A stretch of 64,000 bases of DNA, from the NCBI RefSeq assembly GCF_009928425.1, contig NZ_JAABNS010000001.1:1674001-1738000 (forward strand). Direction: 5' to 3'. The stretch's first letter is position 1. Every line of letters begins with the position of its first letter. Positions 38,094-47,799 of the stretch are shown here, piece after piece. The stretch is from Pseudarthrobacter sp. ATCC 49987 (GTDB lineage: Bacteria > Actinomycetota > Actinomycetes > Actinomycetales > Micrococcaceae). Made by a program: the position numbers and the translations under genes. Under the pieces are notes generated by a model, which saw only the letters and a list, made by a program, of their open reading frames with translations, did not search any database and was not told the origin of the DNA.

Positions 38094-39890
38094 TCACAGG
38101 TACTGGCCCGTGCTCGGCATCGTCTCGATGGACTTGCCGGGCTCCTGCCCGGCCTTGCCCTGGACGATGGTGCGGATGTAGGTGATGCGCTCGCCCTTCT
38201 TGCCCGAGATCCTGGCCCAGTCGTCCGGGTTGGTGGTGTTGGGCATGTCCTCGTGCTCGCGGAATTCGTCGACGACGGCGCGCAGCAGGTGGTCGATCCG
38301 GATGCCCTTTTGGCCCACGGTGAGGAGGTCCTTGATGGCGTACTTCTTGGCCCGGTCCACCACGTTCTGCACGACGGCGCCGGAGTTGAAATCCTTGAAG
38401 TAGAGCATTTCGGTGTCGCCGTTGGCGTACGTGACCTCGAGGTATTCGTTGGACTTGTCGGTCGAGTACATGGCCTCGACCGTGCGCTGGATCATCGCAT
38501 CCACGGTGGCCTGGACGTCGCCATGGTGCTCGGCGAGGTCGGACTCGTGGAAGGGCAGGTCGGCGGTGATGTACTTGTTGAAGATGTCCGCGGCGGCTTC
38601 CGCGTCGGGGCGGTGGATCTTGACCTTGACGTCCAGACGGCCCGGCCGCAGGATTGCGGGGTCGATCATGTCCTCGCGGTTGGAAGCGCCGATCACGATC
38701 ACGTTATCGAGCCGCTCCACGCCGTCGATCTCGCTGAGCAGCTGCGGGACGATGGTGGTTTCGACGTCGGAGGAGATGCCGGTGCCGCGGGTGCGGAACA
38801 GCGAGTCCATTTCGTCGAAGAACACCACCACCGGGCTGCCCTCGGACGCTTTTTCGCGGGCGCGGGCGAAGATCAGCCGGATGTGCCGTTCGGTCTCGCC
38901 GACGTACTTGTCCAGCAGCTCCGGGCCCTTGATGTTCAGGAAGTAGCTCTTCATGTCCGTCTTGCCGGTGCGTTCGGCTGCCCGGGCGGCGAGGGAGTTG
39001 GCCACGGCCTTGGCGATGAGCGTCTTGCCGCAGCCCGGCGGGCCGTAGAGCAGGATTCCCTTGGGCGCCTTGAGGCCGTGCTCGCGGTACAGGTCCGGGT
39101 GCAGGAACGGCAGTTCCACGGCGTCGCGGATCTGTTCGATCTGCGGTCCCAGGCCGCCGATGTCCTGGTAGGTGATGTCCGGGACTTCCTCGAGGACGAG
39201 GTTCTCCACTTCGGAGCGCGGGATCTTCTCGAGGGCGTAGCCGGTGCGGGAATCCATCGAGAGGGCGTCGCCGACCCGGAGCTTCTGCGCGAGCAGGGCG
39301 CCGGAGAGCCGGATGACGCGTTCCTCGTCGGCCCGGCCGACCACCAGTGCCCGGTCGGTACCCAACATTTCCTTCAGCGTGACAAGGTCCCCGGCCCGTT
39401 CGTAGCCCAGGCCGGCGACCACCATCAGTGCTTCGTTGAGGAGGACTTCCTGGCCGACCGCGAGCTGGTTCATGTTGACCAGCGGACTGATCCCCACGCG
39501 CATCTTGCGGCCGGCGTTGAAGATGTCCACCGATTCCTCGGTGGCGGCCTGCCCGCCGTTGCCGGCGGAGGGGTGGCGCTTCGGGTTCAGCTGCAGCACC
39601 GTGCCGAAGCTGTACGGCGGCTGGCCCTCCTGGTCGAGGGCGCTCTTGAGCCGCAGGATTTCCGCTTTCGCGGTCTCCAGCATCGACACCAGCTTCGAGT
39701 TGTTCTGTGTGGCGGCCGCGAGCTGGCGGTCTATATGCCGGAGTTTGTCCCGGAGGATGTTGACCTGGCGTTCGGCCACGGACAGTTCGCTGGCGCCGAA
39801 GCGCTCACCGTCGGCGGCCTGCGCCCGTCCCGCAGCAACAGCCGCGTCCTCTGCCGGCGTCAGGCCCGGATCAGTGTTCGGAGTCTCCAT
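38094..39890 (-). CDS. mpa: Proteasome-associated ATPase Mpa/ARC
   Basis: This 598-residue AAA+ unfoldase has an N-terminal coiled coil (about residues 35-90) that recruits Pup, OB domains, then Walker A GPPGCGKT and Walker [10 protein letters not shown]. The C-terminus ends GQYL, the penultimate-Tyr motif that opens the proteasome gate. It feeds pupylated proteins into PrcAB. The order mpa-dop-pup-prcB-prcA-pafA matches the actinobacterial locus. A GGAAGGGG stretch is 12 nt upstream of the ATG. Confidence 0.97.
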   Translation of the reverse strand: METPNTDPGLTPAEDAAVAAGRAQAADGERFGASELSVAERQVNILRDKLRHIDRQLAAATQNNSKLVSMLETAKAEILRLKSALDQEGQPPYSFGTVLQLNPKRHPSAGNGGQAATEESVDIFNAGRKMRVGISPLVNMNQLAVGQEVLLNEALMVVAGLGYERAGDLVTLKEMLGTDRALVVGRADEERVIRLSGALLAQKLRVGDALSMDSRTGYALEKIPRSEVENLVLEEVPDITYQDIGGLGPQIEQIRDAVELPFLHPDLYREHGLKAPKGILLYGPPGCGKTLIAKAVANSLAARAAERTGKTDMKSYFLNIKGPELLDKYVGETERHIRLIFARAREKASEGSPVVVFFDEMDSLFRTRGTGISSDVETTIVPQLLSEIDGVERLDNVIVIGASNREDMIDPAILRPGRLDVKVKIHRPDAEAAADIFNKYITADLPFHESDLAEHHGDVQATVDAMIQRTVEAMYSTDKSNEYLEVTYANGDTEMLYFKDFNSGAVVQNVVDRAKKYAIKDLLTVGQKGIRIDHLLRAVVDEFREHEDMPNTTNPDDWARISGKKGERITYIRTIVQGKAGQEPGKSIETMPSTGQYL

Positions 39891-39972
39891 CGTGCATCAG
39901 CCCCTTCCTACGCTTCTATTAAGACATTAGCCCCAAGAAGCCGGGTGACGCTGAAGACTTCCGAAATACGGA

Positions 39973-41091
39973 CTACTTCGTAATGTCCGGATCGTCCTTG
40001 ACATTGGTTCCGGCGATGGCATCCCGGGCGGCCCGGCGCAGCTTCTTGTCCGAGACGGCGCGCTCCCCCACGGCACCGGGCGTCCAGGCGTTGACATCCT
40101 CTTCGTTGAAGCCGGTCTTGGACGGGCGTCGCTTCACGGAGATGCCCGTGACGCCGTCGGCCAGCCGCCGGGTCACGAGCAGGAAGCCGGTGTGCGCGAC
40201 CATCCTGTGGTCCGGACGCACCGCCAGGCCCTCGAGGTGCCAGCCGCGGACCATGGATTCCCAGGCGTCGGGTTCGGTGAAGCGGCCGTCAGCGCGGATA
40301 GCCTCGGCGGTCCGGGACAGCTGCGTCACAGTGGCGACATAGTTGATCCACACGCCGCCCGGCGCCAGGACCGTGGCCACGGCGTCAAGGCATTCCCACG
40401 GCGCGAGCATGTCCAGGACGACGCGGTCCACGGAGCCGGGCTCCTCGGTGCGGACCACTTCCTCCTGGAAGTCGCCGATGCTGATCTGCCAGGCCGGGTG
40501 CGGGCCGCCGAAGATCGTCTCGACGTTGCCGCGGGCGATGTCGGCGAATTCCTCGCGGCGCTCGAAGGAGTGCAGGTAGCCGTTGTCGCCCACCGCGCGG
40601 AGCAGCGAGATGGACAGTGCGCCGGAGCCGACGCCGGCTTCGACGACGCGGGCGCCCGGGAAGATGTCCGCCATGGTGACGATCTGGCCGGCGTCCTTGG
40701 GGTAGACGACGGCTGCGCCGCGGGGCATCGAGAGAACGAAGTCCGAGAGCAGGGGGCGCAGTGTCTGGTACTGCTGGCCGACGTTGTTGACCACCACGGA
40801 GCCGTCCGGCTTGCCGATGATCTCGTCGTGGTTCAGGAAGCCGCGGTGCGTGTGGAAGGCGCCGCCGGCTTCGAGGCTGATCGTGTTCATCCGGCCGCGC
40901 TCGTCGGTGAGCTGCACGCGTTCGCCTTCGCGGAAGGGTCCACGGCGGCGCGCTGCGCCGACGGGGGCAACGGCAGCACGTGCCGTGCCGTTCGCCGGGG
41001 CCGTGTGACTGACGGCTGCGTTGGTGACGGCTGCGCCGTCGGAGGTTCCGGCGTCGTCCGGGCTGGTGCTGGCGGCGGTATCGCTGCTCAT
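39973..41091 (-). CDS. trmI: tRNA (adenine-N1)-methyltransferase TrmI
   Basis: This 372-residue SAM enzyme makes m1A58 in tRNA. The methyltransferase motif is VVEAGVGSGALSISLLRAVG, with the N-terminal beta domain VQLTDERGRMNTISLE before it. A Ser/Ala/Thr-rich stretch of about 50 residues precedes the conserved part. I chose the ATG at 41091 for its GAGGAA ribosome site 7 nt upstream; the frame is open to 41205 without support. It lies just upstream of mpa (82-bp gap), a common actinobacterial arrangement. Confidence 0.92.
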   Translation of the reverse strand: MSSDTAASTSPDDAGTSDGAAVTNAAVSHTAPANGTARAAVAPVGAARRRGPFREGERVQLTDERGRMNTISLEAGGAFHTHRGFLNHDEIIGKPDGSVVVNNVGQQYQTLRPLLSDFVLSMPRGAAVVYPKDAGQIVTMADIFPGARVVEAGVGSGALSISLLRAVGDNGYLHSFERREEFADIARGNVETIFGGPHPAWQISIGDFQEEVVRTEEPGSVDRVVLDMLAPWECLDAVATVLAPGGVWINYVATVTQLSRTAEAIRADGRFTEPDAWESMVRGWHLEGLAVRPDHRMVAHTGFLLVTRRLADGVTGISVKRRPSKTGFNEEDVNAWTPGAVGERAVSDKKLRRAARDAIAGTNVKDDPDITK

Positions 41092-41220
41092 GAAGATGTT
41101 CCTCGCTCCTGGAAAACTGTGTTGCCGGGGATGTTGCCGGCGGTCCGGCTGCTGGTGCCCAAGGCGATTGGGCCCCGGATGGGAAATACATGGCCGGAAA
41201 TACACGACCGGCAGGTAACT

Positions 41221-42429
41221 CTACCGGTTTTGGCCGAACATCCGCTTGCCGGGGCCGGCGACCTTGCCGGTGAGGGCGCCCAGGACCGCGGATTGCCGGA
41301 GCAGTCCGGTGATGGTTCCGTCACGGTCCACGACGGCGTATTCGAGGCCGTCGAGTTGGGCCAGGTACTGGATGAGCTCTTGTCCCTTGGACCACTCGGG
41401 CACATAGGCGCCCGCGCCGAGGGCGTAGGAAACGGCCGTGAGGGGCGTGGAGGCGGCGGCGGCCGCCGGGACTGTGGCCACGGCCCCGCCGTCGACCACG
41501 GCAGCCGGGCGCCCGTCCGCACGATACAGCAGGACGGCGGGAGCCGCACCGGTGACGGGGTCCGGGGACAGCGCCAGCACTTCGGCGACAGTGGCCCATT
41601 CCGGGAGGCCCACGGCCGGTTCGGCCAGCGCGCCGGCTTCCACGAGGGGCAGCCGGCCCCGCAGCCGCGCCTGTTGAATCGAGGCGGTGGCGCCCATCCA
41701 CAGGAAGCTGCAAACCAGGGCGGTGATGATGATCAGCGAGTAGTCGGGCCGGCCGCCGCTGAGCAGGGGCAGGGCCACGAACCAGCCCACGAGGGCGATC
41801 ACGATAATTCGCCCGCCCCAGCCGGCCGCCACGGTGCCCTTTTCCTGGCTTCCCGTCAGTTTCCAGACGGCGGATTCGACCAGCCGGCCGCCGTCCAGCG
41901 GCAACCCGGGCAGGACGTTGAAGATGCCGATCAGCAGGTTGGCCCAGACGAAAATGTTAGCGAGGATGCCCGCGACGCCGGTGAGGTCGCTGCCGGTCAG
42001 CAGGAGCCAGCCGGCGGCGGCGAGGACGAAGTTCGCCGCCGGGCCCGCCATCGCGACAAGGACGGAACGTCCCGGAGACGCGGTGAAACTCTCAAACTGG
42101 GTGTGCCCGCCCCAGAGGTTGAGGACGATCTTTTCGCTGGGCCAGCCGAAGATCTTGGCGGTCAGCGCATGCGCGAGTTCGTGCACCAGGACCGAGACCA
42201 GCAGCAGGACGGCGTAGCCGAAAGCCACAAGGTACGCGCCAAGTCCCAGTTCCGGGTTGTTCCTCTGCAGGACCGGGCCGTACAGGATCACCGTGAACGC
42301 CGCAATGATGAACCACGAATAGGCAAGGATCACCGGGATGCCGGAGATGCGTCCCAGCGGGATTCCCTCTTTGCGTCCTTGTTTCTGGGGTTCCTGCCCG
42401 CTGCGGCCGCGGGTGTCGGTGTCAGTCAT
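41221..42429 (-). CDS. Site-2-protease-type M50 metalloprotease
   Basis: This 402-residue intramembrane zinc protease has the HExxH motif in VLVHELAHALTA (about residue 80) and NVLPGLPLDGGRL as the second zinc-ligand motif, within a six-helix membrane region. The C-terminal soluble part resembles a CBS pair (WATVAEVLAL .. GLEYAVVDRDGTITGLL), as in Rv2625c-like proteins. Targets are unknown. The ATG at 42429 overlaps the HAD gene's end by 8 bp and has a GAAGGTG site. It lies near the proteasome locus, adding a membrane protease to that neighbourhood. Confidence 0.88.
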   Translation of the reverse strand: MTDTDTRGRSGQEPQKQGRKEGIPLGRISGIPVILAYSWFIIAAFTVILYGPVLQRNNPELGLGAYLVAFGYAVLLLVSVLVHELAHALTAKIFGWPSEKIVLNLWGGHTQFESFTASPGRSVLVAMAGPAANFVLAAAGWLLLTGSDLTGVAGILANIFVWANLLIGIFNVLPGLPLDGGRLVESAVWKLTGSQEKGTVAAGWGGRIIVIALVGWFVALPLLSGGRPDYSLIIITALVCSFLWMGATASIQQARLRGRLPLVEAGALAEPAVGLPEWATVAEVLALSPDPVTGAAPAVLLYRADGRPAAVVDGGAVATVPAAAAASTPLTAVSYALGAGAYVPEWSKGQELIQYLAQLDGLEYAVVDRDGTITGLLRQSAVLGALTGKVAGPGKRMFGQNR

Positions 42430-43171
42430 GGACGGGCACCTTCGCCGTGCCGCGTTCCAGACCGAAGGTCGCGTCCGGGAACTCGTGGCGCAGGGCCACG
42501 AGTTCTTCGAGGTCGGACACGGTCCGGCCCGCCAGGGTGTCCCACACGGCGTGGCGCGGATCATGCGGCAGGGGCATGATGTGCGGAATGGCGACGGTCA
42601 GCACGCCGGAGGCGACGGCGGCCGCCACGCCCGGTCCGGAGTCCTCCAGCGCGATGCAGTGATGCAGGCCGAGTTCCGGGTCCTGCCCCTGGAGCAGTTC
42701 GACAGCCTTGAGGTAGGCCTCGGGGTGCGGCTTGCCCTGCGTGACGGTGTCGCCGGTGACCAGGAAGTCGAAGTACGGCTTGGGCAGGCTGGCCACGATC
42801 TCCCGGGCCAGCGGTGCCTCCGACATCGTCACGAGGACGCAGCGGACGCCCGCGGTGTGCAGTTCGTCGAGCAGTTCGCGGGCGCCGGGCCGCCAGGGCA
42901 CGGACGTGCGCACCTGGCTGATGACACGGGCCGTGAGGATGTCGATGATCTCCCGGCGTTCCAGCGTCACGCCGGCGTCCTGCAGAATGCCCGCGGAGAA
43001 GACCAGGGACTGGCCAACCAGCTGCATGGCCTTCTCATGGGACCACTGCCCGCCGTGCGCTTCAACCAGGGCGTGTTCGGCCTCAATCCAGTACGGCTCG
43101 GTGTCAACGATGGTGCCGTCCATGTCCCAGAGCGCGGCTTTGAGAAGGGGCTGGGAAGCTGAGGATTGCAT
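42422..43171 (-). CDS. HAD-superfamily hydrolase (beta-phosphoglucomutase-like)
   Basis: This 249-residue phosphatase or phosphomutase has motif I LWDMDGTIVDTEPYW with the nucleophile Asp, motif II LVTMSE, the Lys of GKPHPEAYLKA and motif IV IALEDSGPGVAAA. The cap domain is of the small helical type. The substrate cannot be inferred. TAGACT 7 nt upstream of the ATG suggests a leaderless start. Translation is coupled to the M50 protease downstream (8-bp overlap). Confidence 0.9.
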   Translation of the reverse strand: MQSSASQPLLKAALWDMDGTIVDTEPYWIEAEHALVEAHGGQWSHEKAMQLVGQSLVFSAGILQDAGVTLERREIIDILTARVISQVRTSVPWRPGARELLDELHTAGVRCVLVTMSEAPLAREIVASLPKPYFDFLVTGDTVTQGKPHPEAYLKAVELLQGQDPELGLHHCIALEDSGPGVAAAVASGVLTVAIPHIMPLPHDPRHAVWDTLAGRTVSDLEELVALRHEFPDATFGLERGTAKVPVHD

Positions 43172-43178
43172 GCTTTCA

Positions 43179-43184
43179 AGTCTA
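43179..43184 (-). promoter_or_regulatory. Putative -10 of the HAD hydrolase operon
   Basis: TAGACT on the minus strand, 7 nt before the ATG at 43171; leaderless pattern. Confidence 0.4.
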
Positions 43185-43289
43185 CGGTGCGGCCCTGTGA
43201 GGGCCCTGATACTACGCCTTCGGCGAATATCGCCTGCCGGGCAGCCATTCCCGGCGCTTCATTCCATGCGGGGGCCGGGTCCTTGGACG

Positions 43290-43295
43290 TAGGGT
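43290..43295 (+). promoter_or_regulatory. Putative -10 of the PAC2 gene (leaderless)
   Basis: TAGGGT lies 6 nt before the ATG at 43302. Confidence 0.42.
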
Positions 43296-43301
43296 GAAGA
43301 G

Positions 43302-44207
43302 ATGAATAGCTTCGAGGTAGACCCCGCGGAAACGGGCGACGTGCCCGAGCCGGAACGGCTGCTGCAGCCCGTCCCTGAGGGCCGGCGCATCACGGTGATG
43401 CTCGCGGCCTTCGAAGGCTGGAACGACGCCGGGGAGGCTGCGAGCGATGCCTTGCGCTACCTCAACAAGCTCTGGGGCGGCAAGAAGGTCGGTTCGGTCG
43501 ATGCCGACGAGTATTACGACTTCCAGTTCACCCGGCCCACGATCCGCCGCACGGCTTCCGGGGAGCGGAAGATCAAGTGGCCCTCCACCCGCATTTTCAA
43601 GGCCAGTGTTCCCGGCTCCAACGTGGACGTCATTTTTGTCCAGGGCACGGAACCGTCCTACAAGTGGCGGGCGTACACCGCCGAACTGCTGGTCCATGCC
43701 GAGGCGCTCCATGTCGACTACGTGATCCTGGTCGGTGCCCTCCTCGCCGATGTGCCGCACAGCCGGCCGATTCCCGTGAGCACCTCCACGGACGACCCGG
43801 CGCTGCGGGAACGGATGGACCTCGAGGCCTCGCAGTACGAGGGCCCGGTGGGGATCGTCGGGGTCCTCGCGGAGGTGTCGCTGCTGGCCGGGCTGCCCAC
43901 GGTCTCGCTCTGGGCCGCCGTGCCGCACTACGTGGCGCAGGCGCCCTCCCCCAAGGCCCAGCTCGCGCTGCTGCACCGCATCGAGGAGCTGCTGCAGGTT
44001 CCGCTCGATACCGCGGACCTCGTCGAGGAGTCGGACGCCTGGGAACGCGGCGTTGATGAGCTGGCCACCGAAGACCCGGAAATTGCGGCGTACGTGCGCC
44101 AGTTGGAGGAAGCGAAGGACACCGCCGACCTCCCGGAGGCCAGCGGCGAGTCGATCGCCCGGGAATTCGAGCGCTACCTCAAGCGCCGCGGCAAGGACAA
44201 GCCCTAG
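43302..44207 (+). CDS. PAC2-family protein (proteasome assembly chaperone-like)
   Basis: This 301-residue cytoplasmic protein of the PAC2 family (PF09754) contains ITVMLAAFEGWNDAGEAASD near the start and PTVSLWAAVPHYVAQAPSPK later, both typical. Eukaryotic PAC2 helps assemble 20S alpha rings, but the bacterial role is not established. The gene is divergent from the HAD/M50 operon and lies 3.4 kb from mpa, so a link to the proteasome is possible. The C-terminus is a charged helical tail. A strong terminator follows. Confidence 0.88.
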   Translation: MNSFEVDPAETGDVPEPERLLQPVPEGRRITVMLAAFEGWNDAGEAASDALRYLNKLWGGKKVGSVDADEYYDFQFTRPTIRRTASGERKIKWPSTRIFKASVPGSNVDVIFVQGTEPSYKWRAYTAELLVHAEALHVDYVILVGALLADVPHSRPIPVSTSTDDPALRERMDLEASQYEGPVGIVGVLAEVSLLAGLPTVSLWAAVPHYVAQAPSPKAQLALLHRIEELLQVPLDTADLVEESDAWERGVDELATEDPEIAAYVRQLEEAKDTADLPEASGESIAREFERYLKRRGKDKP

Positions 44208-44254
44208 GGTTCGACCTGGCCGGCACCCGCGGACGCGCATGTTGCCTGGCGCTA

Positions 44255-44304
44255 CGCAAAAGCGCTGGAGACACCCGAATTCGGGGGTCCCCAGCGCTTT
44301 TGCG
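44255..44304. terminator. Bidirectional terminator between PAC2 gene and mshC
   Basis: A 14-bp perfect inverted repeat, CGCAAAAGCGCTGG (44255-44268) and CCAGCGCTTTTGCG (44291-44304), encloses a second palindrome CCCGAATTCGGG (44274-44285) in the loop. The stem carries AAAA/TTTT tracts for both directions. Confidence 0.8.
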
Positions 44305-44339
44305 CGTCGCCAGCCGATTGGCGGGTCGCCGGGCCGTGC

Positions 44340-45620
44340 TTAGAGTTCGACGCCGAGCAGCGCGTTGACGGCGTCTCCCACCAGTGCGGCATCCGACGGG
44401 GATCCTGCGTGGCCGGCCTCGAGGGCCGATTTTGCCCAGTCATCCATGGCGGCGACGGCTCCGGGGGCGTTCAGGTCGTTGGAGAGCTCCGCCCGCAGGC
44501 GGGACACCAGCGCGGCGGCCGATCCCTCGGGCGCGGCCGCCGCGGCGGCCCGCCAGGTGCGGAGCCTGTCCTTGGCTTCGGCGAACCCCGCCTCGGTCCA
44601 GGACCAGTCACTGCGGTAGTGGTGGGCCAGGATGGCCAGCCGGATCGCGGCCGGTTCCTCGCCGGCGGCGCGGAGCTTGGACACCAGGACCAGGTTTCCC
44701 TTGGACTTGCTCATCTTCTCGCCGTCCAGTCCCACCATGCCGGCGTGTGCGAAGTGTTGAGCCAGCGGAACACCGGTCAAGGAGTAGGCATGCCCGGCGC
44801 CCATTTCGTGGTGCGGGAAGATCAGGTCCGAGCCGCCACCCTGCACGGTGAACGGGGCCGGCAGGTACTTCTGGGCGATGACGGTGCATTCGATGTGCCA
44901 TCCCGGCCGGCCCTCGCCGAGGTCGCCGCCCGGCCAGCTCGGTTCGCCCTGGCGGGCAACCCGCCAGAGCAGCGGGTCCAGGGCCTGGCGCTTGCCGGCC
45001 CGGCCGGGGTCGCCGCCGCGTTCGGCAAAGAGCTCCAGCATCTCGGCGTCGGACAACCCCGAAACGGCGCCGAGGGTCCAGGCATCCGTGGCCTCGGCGG
45101 AGTGCTTGCTGGCGGCCTCGACGTCGTAGTAAACGTCCCCGTCAGGCTCGCCGGCAGCGCCGGCCACCCGGTACGCCAGTCCGCGCTGCACCAGCCGCTC
45201 GATGGCGGGCACGATCACGGGGATGGATTCGACAGCGCCCACGTAGTGGTCCGGGGCCAGCACGTTGAGGGCTTCCATGTCCGTCTGGAAGAGCTTGATC
45301 TGGCTGGCGGCGAGGTCACGCCAGTCCACGCCGGTCGCCGTTGCGCGCTCCAGCAGGGGGTCGTCGACGTCGGTGACGTTCTGCACGTAGGAGACCTGCT
45401 GGCGGCCGTCCCGCCAGGCGCGGTTGAGCAGGTCGAACGCGACGTAGCTGGCCGCGTGGCCCATGTGGGTGGCGTCATACGGGGTGATTCCGCAGACATA
45501 CATGGACTGTTCCCCCGCTGCCCCGAGGGTGACGACGCTGCCCTTGGCGGTGTCGAAGAGGCGGAGGGCAGCCATGCTGCCGGGGAGCTGGGGAACGGGG
45601 CGGGAGATCCAAGACTTCAC
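44340..45620 (-). CDS. mshC: L-cysteine:1D-myo-inositol 2-amino-2-deoxy-glucopyranoside ligase MshC
   Basis: This 426-residue relative of cysteinyl-tRNA synthetase performs the ATP-dependent ligation of cysteine to GlcN-inositol, the third step of mycothiol synthesis. [17 protein letters not shown] (zinc Cys and a HIGH-like motif) and KMSKSKGN are present. The [12 protein letters not shown] form and the short length (no anticodon domain) mark MshC rather than CysS. The start is a GTG 6 nt after TAGGCT, a leaderless pattern. It implies a mycothiol-using organism. uppP lies just upstream on the same strand (15 bp). Confidence 0.95.
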   Translation of the reverse strand: MKSWISRPVPQLPGSMAALRLFDTAKGSVVTLGAAGEQSMYVCGITPYDATHMGHAASYVAFDLLNRAWRDGRQQVSYVQNVTDVDDPLLERATATGVDWRDLAASQIKLFQTDMEALNVLAPDHYVGAVESIPVIVPAIERLVQRGLAYRVAGAAGEPDGDVYYDVEAASKHSAEATDAWTLGAVSGLSDAEMLELFAERGGDPGRAGKRQALDPLLWRVARQGEPSWPGGDLGEGRPGWHIECTVIAQKYLPAPFTVQGGGSDLIFPHHEMGAGHAYSLTGVPLAQHFAHAGMVGLDGEKMSKSKGNLVLVSKLRAAGEEPAAIRLAILAHHYRSDWSWTEAGFAEAKDRLRTWRAAAAAAPEGSAAALVSRLRAELSNDLNAPGAVAAMDDWAKSALEAGHAGSPSDAALVGDAVNALLGVEL

Positions 45621-45626
45621 AGCCCA

Positions 45627-45632
45627 AGCCTA
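45627..45632 (-). promoter_or_regulatory. Putative -10 of mshC (leaderless)
   Basis: TAGGCT on the minus strand, 6 nt before the GTG at 45620. It overlaps the 3' flank of uppP. Confidence 0.42.
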
Positions 45633-45635
45633 GTG

Positions 45636-46469
45636 CTAGGCGCTGATGACGTTGAAACCGAGCAGCAGGTACAGCGCCAGGCCCAGGAGAATCCGGTACC
45701 AGACGAAGAGCCGATAGGTGTGGGTGGAGACGTACTTCAGGAACCAGCCGATGATCACATAGCCCACCACAAAGGCGACAGCCGTGGCGAGGGCTGTTTC
45801 CGGGAGGCTGTAGGGGCCGGTGATGCCGTCCTTGGAGACGACTTTGTAGAGCTGGTAGAGGCCGCTGCCGAAGACGGCCGGGATGGCCAGCAGGAAGGAG
45901 TACCTGGCCGCCGCTTCGCGGGTGTAGCCCATCAGCAGTCCGGCGGTGATTGTGCCGCCGGAGCGGGAGACCCCGGGGATCAGGGCCATGGCCTGGGCCA
46001 GGCCGAAGAGGATGCCGTGTTTGTAGGTCAGCTGGGTCAGGTCGCGTTCCTGGCGGCCGACGGCGTCGGCGACGGCGAGGATCATGCCGAAGACAATCAG
46101 CATCGTGGCGACGATCCAGAGGCTGCGGAGGACCGACTCGATCTGGTCCTGGAACAGCAGGCCCAGGACGATGATCGGCAGGCTGCCCAGGATCACCAGC
46201 CAGCCCATCCGGGCGTCCGGGTCCTGCCGGGAGACTTTGCCGGCCAGGGAACCGGCCCAGGCCTTGACGATCCGCACAATGTCGCGCCAGAAATAGACAA
46301 TGACCGCGGTTTCCGTGCCGAGCTGGGTGATGGCCGTAAACGCGGCGCCGGGATCGGCGGCGTTGGGAAGGAAGGATCCAACGATCCGCAGATGGGCGCT
46401 TGAGGAAATCGGGAGGAATTCTGTCAGTCCCTGCACAAGGCCCAGAAAGGCCGCTTCAAACCAGTTCAC
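45636..46469 (-). CDS. uppP: Undecaprenyl-diphosphatase UppP (BacA)
   Basis: This 277-residue membrane enzyme recycles the lipid carrier of cell-wall synthesis and confers some bacitracin tolerance. The two catalytic regions are [19 protein letters not shown] near the N-terminus and [16 protein letters not shown] in the middle; about eight membrane helices are visible. I chose the GTG at 46469 ([10 protein letters not shown]) because homologues begin there and TAGGGT lies 8 nt upstream. The frame extends to 46523 without similarity. It is divergent from the aldo/keto reductase gene. Confidence 0.94.
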   Translation of the reverse strand: MNWFEAAFLGLVQGLTEFLPISSSAHLRIVGSFLPNAADPGAAFTAITQLGTETAVIVYFWRDIVRIVKAWAGSLAGKVSRQDPDARMGWLVILGSLPIIVLGLLFQDQIESVLRSLWIVATMLIVFGMILAVADAVGRQERDLTQLTYKHGILFGLAQAMALIPGVSRSGGTITAGLLMGYTREAAARYSFLLAIPAVFGSGLYQLYKVVSKDGITGPYSLPETALATAVAFVVGYVIIGWFLKYVSTHTYRLFVWYRILLGLALYLLLGFNVISA

Positions 46470-46477
46470 GTTTATAG

Positions 46478-46483
46478 ACCCTA
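46478..46483 (-). promoter_or_regulatory. Putative -10 of uppP
   Basis: TAGGGT on the minus strand, 8 nt before the GTG at 46469. It shares the short divergent region with the aldo/keto reductase promoter. Confidence 0.35.
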
Positions 46484-46508
46484 CGTCATGAAGCTTTCCG
46501 AATCCCCG

Positions 46509-46514
46509 TAAGCT
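46509..46514 (+). promoter_or_regulatory. Putative -10 of the aldo/keto reductase gene
   Basis: TAAGCT lies 7 nt before the ATG at 46522; leaderless pattern. Confidence 0.38.
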
Positions 46515-46521
46515 AGCTGAC

Positions 46522-47457
46522 ATGCAGCAGCGTTATGTCGGCAACAGTGGGTTGCGCGTGTCCGCCCTTTCCCTCGGCACCATGTCCTGGGCCCGGGAAA
46601 CCGATGAGCAGGACGCCTCGGCGCTGCTCCGCACCTTCGCGGACGGCGGCGGGACCCTGATCGACACGGCGGCGTCCTACGGCGACGGCCAGGCCGAGGC
46701 GATGCTGGGCGGCATGCTGGGCGACGTTGTTGCCCGCTCCGAAGTGGTCATCTCCACGAAAGCCGGGGTGTCGACGTCGGATGGCCGGCGCAGCGTCGAC
46801 ACTTCCCGGAACGGCATGCTCTCCGGCCTGGACGCGAGCCTGGCCCGGCTGGGTACCGACTACGTGGACCTGTGGCTCGCCCAGGCCTGGGACGTCAACG
46901 TCCCGCTGGAGGAAACCCTGTCCGCGCTCGAATTCGCCGTGCGCTCGGGCCGCGCGCGCTACGTAGGAGTCTCCAACTTCAACGGCTGGCAGACGGCAAA
47001 GGCTGCGGCGGTGGCGGGCTTCCCGCTGGTCGCGAACCAGTCGGAATACTCCTTGCTGCGGCGCTCCCCCGAGGCCGAACTCATTCCTGCCATCGAGGAC
47101 GCCGGACTGGGACTGATGGCATGGGGCCCGATGGGTCGCGGGGTGTTGACCGGTAAGTACCGCGGGCACATTCCGGCGGATTCGCGGGCTGCCCATGCGC
47201 GGCTGGCCGGCTATGTGGAGCCGTATCTCGAGGGTTCCGCGTCCAGCGTGGTGGAGGCCGTAGCGATGGCGGCGAAGGGGCTGGGGCGGACAGCCCTGGA
47301 CGTCTCACTGAGCTGGCTGCTGTCCCAGCACGGTGTTGCGACGGCGGTTGTGGGTCCCCGCACGCCCGTGCAGCTCAAGGAGATCCTGGATTCGACGCTG
47401 GCGCCGCTTCCGCCCCAGATCGCACAAGCCCTCGAGGACGTTTCCAATCCGGCCTAG
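46522..47457 (+). CDS. Aldo/keto reductase-family protein with altered catalytic His
   Basis: This 311-residue TIM-barrel oxidoreductase would reduce carbonyls with NADPH. Asp and Tyr of the tetrad are in LIDTAASYG and Lys in ISTKAG. The expected His in the next strand (usually DLxxxH) is replaced: the sequence reads DLWLAQAWD, with Gln at that position. The cofactor-binding GVSNFNGWQ and [12 protein letters not shown] are present. Activity may be altered or the protein may be a non-catalytic relative, as in potassium-channel beta subunits. The gene appears leaderless. Confidence 0.9.
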   Translation: MQQRYVGNSGLRVSALSLGTMSWARETDEQDASALLRTFADGGGTLIDTAASYGDGQAEAMLGGMLGDVVARSEVVISTKAGVSTSDGRRSVDTSRNGMLSGLDASLARLGTDYVDLWLAQAWDVNVPLEETLSALEFAVRSGRARYVGVSNFNGWQTAKAAAVAGFPLVANQSEYSLLRRSPEAELIPAIEDAGLGLMAWGPMGRGVLTGKYRGHIPADSRAAHARLAGYVEPYLEGSASSVVEAVAMAAKGLGRTALDVSLSWLLSQHGVATAVVGPRTPVQLKEILDSTLAPLPPQIAQALEDVSNPA

Positions 47458-47493
47458 CGGGCGGCTCGTCTGGCCCCTGGCTTAACAGCCGGG

Positions 47494-47760
47494 TTAGTCC
47501 TGGAGGATTTCGAGGTCTTCCTCGTCGTCGATGTCTTCGTCTTCGTCCTCATCGATGCCGTCATCCATGACTTCAAGCCCCGTCACTTCGCCATACGCTT
47601 CATAGAGCGAGTCGTCGTAGACTTCAAATGCCTCGGCAAGTGCGAAAAATGCCGCCTCGACCGCGGGGTCCCCGGCTCCCCGGCGTGACGAGGCAGCGGC
47701 GAGGTGTTCTGCCAGGGCATTCGTCAGGGCTTCAAGCGCGACACGCGGATCGATGCTCAT
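47494..47760 (-). CDS. Small acidic protein, function unknown
   Basis: This 88-residue protein has a helical N-terminal half (RVALEALTNALAEHLAAASS) and an extremely acidic C-terminus with a run of Asp/Glu (GIDEDEDEDIDDEEDLEI). I recognise no domain. TAACGT 6 nt before the ATG indicates a leaderless start. It converges with the aldo/keto reductase and is divergent from the DUF5703 gene (39-bp gap), an arrangement suggesting shared regulation. Confidence 0.7.
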   Translation of the reverse strand: MSIDPRVALEALTNALAEHLAAASSRRGAGDPAVEAAFFALAEAFEVYDDSLYEAYGEVTGLEVMDDGIDEDEDEDIDDEEDLEILQD

Positions 47761-47766
47761 GACTTC

Positions 47767-47772
47767 ACGTTA
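47767..47772 (-). promoter_or_regulatory. Putative -10 of the small acidic protein gene
   Basis: TAACGT on the minus strand, 6 nt before the ATG at 47760. Confidence 0.38.
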
Positions 47773-47799
47773 GCCGGAAAAAGGAGAAAATGGAGAGCA

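Noticed and set aside
40192..42579. 795-codon open frame on the plus strand
   Set aside because: It spans trmI and the M50 protease in antisense, and its translation is low-complexity Gly/Arg/Asp-rich.
44340..45620. Second cysteinyl-tRNA synthetase
   Set aside because: The [12 protein letters not shown] motif, short length and lack of an anticodon-binding domain fit MshC instead.
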